This document shows positions 57,356 through 64,000 of a stretch of 64,000 bases of DNA, one piece after another. Both the position numbers and the translations under genes were made by a program. Numbering within the stretch: position 1 is the stretch's first letter; the number at the start of each line of letters is the position of its first letter. This DNA is from Rapana venosa (lineage: Eukaryota; Mollusca; Gastropoda; Neogastropoda; Muricidae): positions 15,845,973 to 15,909,972 of the forward strand of contig CM054158.1 of the NCBI GenBank assembly GCA_028751875.1, read 5' to 3'. The notes under the pieces are model-generated. The model worked only from the letters and a program-made list of their open reading frames with translations, had not been told where the DNA came from and searched no databases.

Positions 57356-59255
57356 TGATCTCCACATTTTTTCAGTTAATTAAGGGTGCCATTGTTGCTG
57401 TTGCTCTGAAGGGGACATTAAGTCACAGGGGTCAAGTGTGCGTATGTGCGTGCGTGCCTGTGTGATTGTGTGCGTGCGTGCACACACGCGCGCCCGTGCA
57501 TGCTTGTGTGCATGAGTGTGTGTGTATGTGTGTGAATAAGTACAATAAACATTATTCAATATCATTTCAATGCACATAGTCAGATCAAGCTATCAAAAGG
57601 TTGTTGAATCGTACAAGACATCACACCACACCTGTAGTAGCTACATCACCCCATACCTGTAGTAGCTACAATACATCACCCCATACCTGTAGTTACTACA
57701 ATACATCACACCATACCTGTAGCAGCTACAATACATCACCCCATATCTGTAGTAGCTACAATACATCACCCCATACCAGTAGTTGCTACAATACATCACC
57801 CCATACCTGTAGTTGCTACAATACATCACCCCATACCTGTAGTAGCTAAAATACATCACACCATACCAGTAGTTGCTACAATACATCACACCATACCTGC
57901 AGTAGCTACAATACATCACCCCATACCTGTAGTAGCTACAATACAGCACACCACACCTGTAGTAGCTACAATACATCACACCATACCTGTAGTAGCTATA
58001 ATACATCACACCATACCTATAGTAGCTATCATACATCGCACCATACCTGTAGTAGCTACAATACATCGCACCATACCTGTAGTAGCTACAATACATCACC
58101 CAATACCTGTAGTAGCTACAATACATCACACAGCAACCTGTAGTAGCTACAATACATCACACCATACCTGTAGTAGCTACAATCCATCACCCCATACCTG
58201 TAGTAGCTATAATACATCACACCACACCTGTAGTACCTACAATACATCACACCATACCTGTAGTAGCTATAATACATCACACCATACCTATAGTAGCTAT
58301 AATACATCACACCATACCTGTAGTAGCTACAATACATCGCACCATACCTGTAGTAGCTACAATACATTGCACCATACCTGTAGTAGCTAAAATACATCAC
58401 ACCATACCTGTAGTAGCTACAATACATCACATCACACCTGTAGTAGCTACAATACATCACACCATACCTGTAGTAGCTACAATACATCACACCATACCTG
58501 TAGTACTACAATACATCGCACCATACCTGTAGTAGCTACAATACATTGCACCATAGCTGTAGTGTAGTAGTTACAATACATTGCACCATACCTGTAGTAT
58601 AGTAGCTACAATACATCACACCATACCTGTAGTAGCTACATTACATCACACCATACCTGTAGTAGCTACAATTTATCCCACCATACCTGAGTAGCTACAA
58701 TACATCACACCATACCTGTAGTAGCTACAATACATCACATCACATCTGTAGTAGCTACAATACATCACACCACCCCTGTAGTAGCTAACATACATCACAT
58801 CACACCTGTAGTAGCTACAATACATCACACCACACCTGTAGTAGCTACGATACATCACACCACACTTGTAGTAGCTACGATACATCACACCACACCTGTA
58901 GTAGCTACGATACATCACACCAACACCTGTAGTAGCTTCAATACATTGCACCATACCTGTAGTAGCTACAATACATCACACCACACCTGTAGTAGCCACA
59001 ATACATCACACCACACCTGTAGTAGCCACAATACATCACACCACACCTGTAGTAGCTACAATACATCACACAGCACCTGTAGTAGCGAGTCCACAAAGCT
59101 GTGTTCTGGACCCTCACAATCTGTTTGATGTTAGGTGAAAACTCCAGGGTCAGGCCAGAAATATAAGGGATCCTGCAGTCAAAGTACTTGGAAATCTGTC
59201 TGGCCTCTTCTGACTTCAAGTCTAGCTGAACACCTACCACTGGCTGCTGTAACAC

Positions 59256-59303
<48 letters not shown>

Positions 59304-62300
59304 CCTTATATGCTGCAACCCTGGGGGCTAGCTGGCCAGTGGAGAATCTCCAACGCTGACTGTCCTCTTTTTTTAAAAATAAAATTCTGACTGTCCTTCT
59401 AGTTGGCCTTTGGAGAATCTCCAATACTGACTGTAATTTTTTTTTTCTAAAGTGCTGACTGTCCTTTTTTTTAAAAAAAAAGCGCTGATTGTCCTTATCA
59501 ATGCCCAGATAGCCAAGAGAGTGGGCAAGGCATCTCCACAATAATCAAATTTCTGCCCAATTTTTGAAATAGCTGCTGCTTCCTCTGCCATTTTAGAGGT
59601 CATCATCAAAGACATGGACAAACAAAAGCATAAAAATTGGTCGTTTATATCAAGACCTCAGTGATACTCTGACTGTTTATACTATAAATCAATGAATTTT
59701 TATGAGCTCTGACTTAGGAGTATAGAACAAAAATGTTGATTACCTTTAACAGCACCCATTTTCATATTTCCCAAATTCAAATGTTTTGTTGCTAGACATC
59801 ATTGGCATCATCCAAACAAAAGCATACATCTGTGTATAAATTCAACAGTGTTCAAATAAGCTTTCATTTGCAAGTAGCCTACACTACAAACTCTTTTTAC
59901 TATTCAACAATTTTCAAATAAGCTCTCATTTGTAAGTACACTACTACACTCGCTTTTACTGCCTTTAACAAAACTTACTCTGGCATAATTTATACATTTC
60001 CCAGAATTAAGTGTGTGGGTGCTGAAATGATTGGGATCATCTTGATGGCAGTGATATAATTAATTGTCATTTTGGGCATTGAACAAATGAAGCTCTGACT
60101 TGAAACAACGTTATAAATCGTTTACTTCCTGTAACCTGGGTTCGATTCCCGTTCAAGGGGATATTTTCCCCTGGAGTTAACATTAGTGCAGACTCCACTC
60201 TCCCCAAAAGTCCTTCGGATGAGACTATAAACCGAGGTCCTGTGTGTGAATGCATGCAGAACATCTTGCGCACATGTTAAATCCTGTTCCACTTTTCATA
60301 AGAGTAGGCATTTGTGTGCCGGTGGGAACAGATGACAGAATTCACAAATCCGCATACACAGGAGGACTGGATGTAAAAAAGCACATAAGTGCTTATTCCA
60401 TTATTCTCGATATAAAAGAATTTTCTTTAATGATAATAATAGCAAAACTTACTTTCACCTCTGCCGATTCCCAGCACCAAGTGTCTGGGTATTGGACAAG
60501 GTCTGGGTTCTCTGGAGACTGGTGTCCATCCTGGTTGGATTCATCATGGGATTGAGCCCTGGGGACAGCTGTGGTGGAGTGGAGTGTAGAATTCCTTGGA
60601 ACATCTGGGGTATTTAGCCAGTCTGCTGTTTGGTCTTGCAAGATCTCCTCTGCCAATCTATTTGCATACCTTTCTGGAAAAGATCAGTTGCAGCATTATA
60701 CTGATAATCTCACTAGCAAGATATTTTTTCTGACAATACTATGACTAATTTACAAAACCGCCAGCCATCACAGGAGATGTGACCATAGCCACCAAATGAT
60801 ATTCAACTGACTAGTTCTAAATCAGCTCAATTAACATGATTTATCCTTGTGATGTTGGTCAAAGGGTGGGGAACTATTTCTCTTCAGGTCCAAGTTTAGG
60901 CCCTTAAAATTCAATCTTTTCTTTGTGGGTTTTAAATCGTCTGACATTGCTCAGCTAACCCAATGGCTGAACTGACTGATCACTGAAGCTGAGCTCCTGC
61001 ACCCTTTGGATTCCAGACAGATTATTGTTAGGAGAAAGGTTCCTCAGCAATTGATTCCATGTTTGGCAGCATTATTTTTAGATCACAGGATGGATATTTT
61101 AAAACTCACATGAAACGCATTTGCCCTTAAACCTTATCAGAGTGGCAGTGAAATGGGCCGGTCCTTTCTGCCATGATACTGGGTTTGGCCCTATCTTTAC
61201 ATTCAATATGTGATACTGACAAGTATTGATAAAAAGTGTACAAACTTTATTTGCTTACAAACGTTTCTTGTACAGTTTTTGATAGACTAACTCTTTCAAT
61301 GTAAGGTTCTAATTGTTTCTCAGAATGTCCAAATTCTATTATAGAAGACAAAAAAATAAGGAATTTAAAATATAGATGTACCTATCCTAGAACTAGAAGG
61401 CATGTAATATTAATAAATTTATCTGTTGCTTTAGGCAAAATGACATACTTTTAATGAGGAAACGGTGTATGGGTCTTATCTGTTTGAAATCACATACATT
61501 CTGTCTACACACAGCACAACAGGAGAAAAATTGCTAGTGTACTACACATAATCTTCATTATAGAATTTACAACTTTTTCCAAAATATTGTCTGACCATGT
61601 GCCAAAGCTGTGTATAGTTTCCACACACGACACGTCCATGGTTAAGTAATCATGATACTGCCGCTGAGACCTCTAATGATCAGCCAGCCTGGAGTCGAAA
61701 CTCACCAGTCAGATCCTGAAAAGGCAAATTCAATACAAGTCATCCATATAACAATGATCTTTCAAAAGATGACTTTTATCATGAGTCATATTAGATTGTT
61801 CGTTTTTCTTTTATCTCAATTCAATTAGAATACTTTATTATTATTATTATCCTGTTCTGCTTTTTGAAAGAGTAGGCCATTGTGTTCTGGTGGGAACATT
61901 CCGAACAGATGACAAAATTTACAAAACCACATAAACAAGGGACTGGATGTAAAAAAGCACACGAGTGTTTATTCAATTATACTCGATATAAAAAAACAAA
62001 ACCTGAGTGCTTTGATTTGTTGCTTTACAAGATTCAGTGCTATATAAATTCATGCATTATTATTATTGTTATTATTATTATTATTATTATTATCTCACAA
62101 TTAGAGAAATTCACATGGGTTACATGCCATATATAAACACAACAGCAATTTTTTTTATAAACCCATTAATCAGAGAAAAACATCACAATACAGTATCTGA
62201 ACATCAGCAGGCACACACCACAAAGTAAAGCACCCACACATCAGTAATATATTCTATAACAACATTTGTTACCCATTAACTATAATCCCATTCAAATTTT

Positions 62301-63296
62301 GGGAAAAGCTAGAAATTCTATGATATAACAAATATCTACAGATAGAAAATCAAAGCACATTAAGTAGAGGATCATTATCAAAGCCCAGTCCAATTCTGTC
62401 ACAGGTACACAGATCACTTAACCCTTGCACTGCTGGATATAATTATTGTGCTCACAGGAATTGCACTTAAAACCAAGAATTTTTAGGCAGCTACCTTCGT
62501 TCTGTTTTAGGGTTTTTACATGCTTATAACTAACACTAGATAGGTAAACCTATACATTTTTGGAAAGTAGAGACAATGATAGAATGTGATACAAAACAAA
62601 AGTCATTCACTAGTACTAAGCAGGAGATATCCCACAATTGTATTGAAAAAACTCTGCAGGTAAGACTCACCCTCTACTTTCTCAAACTACACACCTTTCT
62701 GGCGAGCGGGATGGAACAGATGAACACAAGGCAAAGACATGTGTTAATAAGGCATTAGAATTGAGATAAGACTCCACTTCTTCACTGGTGACTACACAAT
62801 TCATCCAACATACTGATCCTTAGGTTGGTGTCAACAAATTCTATTCACTCCTAAGTCAACCACCAAACACTGGAAGTTAGACACTTTGAGGGACTACAAA
62901 TGAAAAAGGAGCACTTTTCAAAGTTATATGATAGGCCTAGTTGATTGATTTAAACCTGACTTATGCAACACCATTATCCTAGCCCATCCCAGTTTACCAA
63001 GGAAAGCCATGATGGATACACATGGGGCACTGTTACAAGTTAAATAGCCTAGTTTGAACCACTAGCAAAACTATAGATATTTACTCACTAGCCTATCAGC
63101 TCATTTAAACAAAACTGGCCATTTCTCATTGGGTACACTTGTTTTGTTATAAACCAATAAAATGTTTGCAGTACTAAACAATAAAATAACAAAATGATAA
63201 AACAACCCTGCATATCTTACCATAAAATGCATTAGTCTCATGCCACATCTGGATGAGACATTTCAGGAAGAGATATAGGCCTTCAAGAATGTACAT
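54911..63296 (-). CDS. PARP-family mono-ADP-ribosyltransferase gene, five exons, incomplete
   Basis: Exons at 63,221-63,296, 60,453-60,673, 59,077-59,246, 55,160-55,307 and 54,911-54,989 (minus). Introns 1-3 join in matching phase (1+2, 0, 2+1), with GT donors and AG acceptors. Together they give a short acidic N-terminus and then a PARP catalytic domain: IVRVQNTALWTRYYR, LLHGTG with the NAD-binding histidine, and GLAEYFSLA with the partner tyrosine. The enzyme would transfer ADP-ribose from NAD to proteins. It looks TIPARP/PARP12-like but without zinc fingers or a WWE domain in the visible part. The 3' exons, including the third catalytic position, should lie below 54,911 in distorted sequence. 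One base appears missing in exon 4. Confidence 0.85.
55160..55307 (-). CDS. PARP-family gene, exon 4 (one-base break)
   Basis: The acceptor gtttcag at 55,308 supplies one base that completes the split codon. The exon reads KRQEMQQEQGGKEVREKR, then LLHGTGVENIDSICQHGF, holding the H-G-T motif (His codon 55,244-55,246). It runs on to a TAG just before the gtgaga donor. The other frame, LLGKG, leads into exon 5, so a single base seems lost between about 55,168 and 55,191, where a 4-base homopolymer sits at 55,177-55,180. Confidence 0.85.
55400..56025. repeat. Minisatellite of about 46 bp
   Basis: Around 13 units containing cttttgccaaaacataaacc and cacagacataattactgac, with unit lengths of about 40-49. 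It lies in intron 3 of the PARP-family gene, near its 3' end. Confidence 0.9.
56040..56160 (-). mobile_element. CR1/SINE tail fragment
   Basis: Reverse of the shared tail (tatagcactgaagctcgtaa, caaagtgcttgcattcaag) next to an ACT microsatellite at 56,037-56,050. No other part of the element is present. Confidence 0.65.
56240..56390. repeat. 36-bp minisatellite, about four units
   Basis: Units of ctgaaatgccttggttcat followed by acatacacacaagact. From 56,390 to 56,960 I see no repeat or exon I can name. Confidence 0.9.
56968..57010. repeat. C homopolymer tract
   Basis: A run of about 26 C broken by one A, in intron 3. Confidence 0.85.
57238..57357. repeat. CTGT/CTGC and CT microsatellites
   Basis: Compound CTGT/CTGCC units run into a CT tract. 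A GT/GC-rich stretch with acacgcgcgc follows at 57,435-57,535. Confidence 0.9.
57625..59076. repeat. 30-bp minisatellite, about 48 units, abutting a splice donor
   Basis: The unit is atacatcacaccatacctgt followed by agtagctaca. Units vary by point changes and a few length variants (for example around 58,500-58,610). The array starts at the 5' splice site of PARP exon 3 and fills the first 1.45 kb of intron 3. Frames that read MYCSYYRYGV repeatedly are only the repeat. Confidence 0.95.
59077..59246 (-). CDS. PARP-family gene, exon 3
   Basis: Encodes PVVGVQLDLKSEEARQISKY, RIPYISGLTLEF and IKQIVRVQNTALWTRYYR. The I-x-x-I-x-R-hydrophobic-Q-N-x-x-L-W-x-x-Y signature starts PARP catalytic domains. 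The acceptor is a tandem CAGCAG (start 59,246 or 59,243), preceded by a TG repeat. The donor is tacag|gtgctg at 59,077/59,076, the first unit of a 30-bp minisatellite. It ends in phase 2, matching exon 4. Confidence 0.85.
59252..59300. repeat. CA microsatellite next to a 3' splice site
   Basis: About 22 CA units on plus (TG on the transcript), just upstream of the exon 3 acceptor. Confidence 0.9.
59335..59495. repeat. Short degenerate tandem of gctgactgtcc units
   Basis: Copies of gagaatctccaa and ctgactgtcc separated by T/A runs. It is noncoding, within intron 2. Confidence 0.6.
60125..60420 (+). mobile_element. SINE family 1
   Basis: B box gggttcgattcccg at 60,137, the body ccactctccccaaaagtcct, catgcagaacatcttgcgca, then aacagatgacagaattc, ggatgtaaaaaagcacataa and tattctcgatataaaag. 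The A-box half of the head is missing or diverged. It lies in intron 2. Confidence 0.85.
60453..60673 (-). CDS. PARP-family gene, exon 2
   Basis: A tcttttccag acceptor opens two bases that complete the codon begun in exon 1, then RYANRLAEEILQDQTADW, a polar S/T/N/Q-rich linker, and YPDTWCWESAEVK before the donor gtaagt at 60,452. It ends in phase 0. The linker shows no domain. The end matches the aromatic strand that precedes PARP catalytic domains of the TIPARP type, by pattern only. Confidence 0.75.
61853..62092 (+). mobile_element. SINE family 1, 3' part with tail
   Basis: Starts in the middle of the body (ctgctttttgaaagagtagg) and has the full 3' end: ggactggatgtaaaaaagca, tatactcgatataaaa, then the CR1-type tail ttgttgctttacaagattc...gtgctatataaattca and ATT repeats. 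It lies in intron 1. Confidence 0.9.
63221..63296 (-). CDS. PARP-family gene, exon 1 (start)
   Basis: Begins with ATG at 63,296-63,294 and encodes 25 residues starting MYILEGLYLFLKCLIQMWHE, plus one base of the next codon. An in-frame TAG lies six codons upstream (next codons GAC CAC ACT GCC AAC, then ATG), so this is the first usable start. The donor is g|gtaagat at 63,220. The leading residues are hydrophobic but too short and broken for a clear signal peptide or membrane span. Confidence 0.75.
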
Positions 63297-63317
63297 GTTG
63301 GCAGTGTGGTCCTAGGT

Positions 63318-63420
63318 CTGTCTGAGCTAGGCCTAGCCTAGGCCCAGCCTACTGTTTGAACAAAGCTAGCCTAGGCCTATAGCCTAGGCCTAGCATAGGC
63401 CTACCTCTAGGCTAGACCAG
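63318..63420. promoter_or_regulatory. CCTAGG/GCCTAG palindrome cluster upstream of the PARP start
   Basis: About ten overlapping gcctag/cctagg words within 100 bases, just upstream of exon 1 of the minus-strand gene. It may be a simple repeat or part of the promoter/5' UTR. No TATA box is evident. The function is inference only. Confidence 0.35.
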
Positions 63421-63649
63421 TCCTAACACACCACCACTACCCCACCCACTTTCCTTTGAGTGCTATCAGTTACATCATCCTGGCTCAGTTACATCATCCT
63501 GGCTCATCAACAAATTGGCTTAGTTTCTATGGTAAACTAACTTCGCTAAAAGCAAGGGTGGGGTGGGGGGATGTTAACCCTGAGCTGAAAGTCTTTCTTT
63601 TCTCTTCCAGGAGTCAGTAAAGCACTGCACTTGTAGCCAAGTTGAATGG

Positions 63650-63937
63650 GGATGGGATAGCCTGGTGGTCAGAGTGATGTTTTGTGATCTGCTGACCGGG
63701 TTCAATTCTCGTTCCAAAGGATTTTTCCTCTGGACCTAACATCAGTACCCACTCCACTCTCCCCAAAAGTCCTTTGGAGGTCCGTGTGCGAACACACGCA
63801 GAACATCTTGGGCACATGTTAAATATGTTCCTCTTTTTGGAAGAGTAGGCCATTGTGTGCCAGTGGGAATAGATGACAAAGTTTACCAAACTGCACACAC
63901 AAGGGGACTGGATAAAAAAAGCACATGAGTGCTTATG
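63650..63937 (+). mobile_element. SINE family 1, near full length
   Basis: Head gggatgggatagcctggtgg with B box gggttcaattctcg, then ccactctccccaaaagtcct, cacgcagaacatcttgggca, tggaagagtaggccattgtg, aatagatgacaaagtttacc and gcacatgagtgcttat. It lacks the CR1-type tail and runs straight into another head. Confidence 0.9.
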
Positions 63938-64000
63938 GGGACAGGATTGCCTAGTGGTTAGAACATTGAGCTTGCAATCTGACGACCCAGGTTCGATTCC
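63938..64000 (+). mobile_element. SINE family 1 head, cut by window end
   Basis: ggggacaggattgcctagtg begins a tRNA-like head ending in the B box caggttcgattcc at the last base. The element continues beyond the window. Confidence 0.85.

Noticed and set aside
57641..58954. Long minus-strand frames reading MYCSYYRYGV repeatedly, like a repeat protein
   Set aside because: They are produced by the 30-bp minisatellite, whose unit length is a multiple of three. Other frames are open too, and the array is intronic.
57625..59076. Regular 30-bp repeats resembling a CRISPR array
   Set aside because: The units are directly adjacent with no unique spacers, and the genome is eukaryotic.
59500..59621. 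Minus-strand frame MAEEAAAISKIGQKFDYCGD as an extra PARP exon
   Set aside because: No convincing donor follows it, and exons 2 and 3 join in phase without it.
61706..61715. 10-nt micro-exon between a strong acceptor and a gtgagt donor in PARP intron 1 (minus)
   Set aside because: Exons 1 and 2 already join in phase; adding 10 bases would break the frame.
63938..64000. Possible tRNA gene at the window end
   Set aside because: It matches the head of the SINE copy just upstream, and the window ends at the B box.

Overview
This window is animal nuclear DNA. There are no operons. Coding signal occurs as spliced exons or as decayed transposons, and most of the sequence is interspersed repeats (non-LTR retrotransposons, tRNA-headed SINEs, micro- and minisatellites). 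The repeat style (CR1/L2-like LINE with an ATT tail, a SINE sharing that tail, RTE-like elements, a Polinton-like remnant) suggests a mollusc, perhaps a gastropod; that is inference only.

Layout: 1-3,990 is a distorted, homopolymer-inflated block holding recognisable but corrupted copies of the same repeats. 4,850-4,932 is a candidate last exon of an unrecognised minus-strand gene. 5,350-6,945 holds two minisatellites and a SINE. 7,022-7,350 is a palindromic repeat with a tRNA-like head. About 8,560-21,368 is a badly decayed Polinton/adintovirus-like element with integrase, protein-primed DNA polymerase B, capsid-like and packaging-ATPase remnants; a CR1 fragment lies inside it.

From about 23.4 to 39.5 kb lies one CR1-like LINE opened by two large insertions. 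The first is an RTE-like LINE (23,923-27,186, 15-bp target-site duplication). The second is a 9.28-kb composite (29,505-38,785, 9-bp duplication) built on another LINE that encodes a 2A-type peptide before its ORF1. That LINE was itself hit by a SINE, a large insert containing a CR1 piece, a 5'-truncated RTE copy, another SINE and a 79-bp LINE-tail piece. Several duplications are readable, so the order of insertion can be deduced.

The span 40,305-54,590 is a second distorted block with corrupted LTR-like, LINE, SINE and minisatellite sequence. From 54,911 to 63,296 on the minus strand are five exons of a PARP-family mono-ADP-ribosyltransferase gene with mutually compatible splice phases, except for one apparent single-base loss in exon 4. 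Its introns hold SINEs and minisatellites, one of which starts exactly at a 5' splice site. The later exons would fall in the distorted block and are not readable. The window ends in head-to-tail SINE copies.
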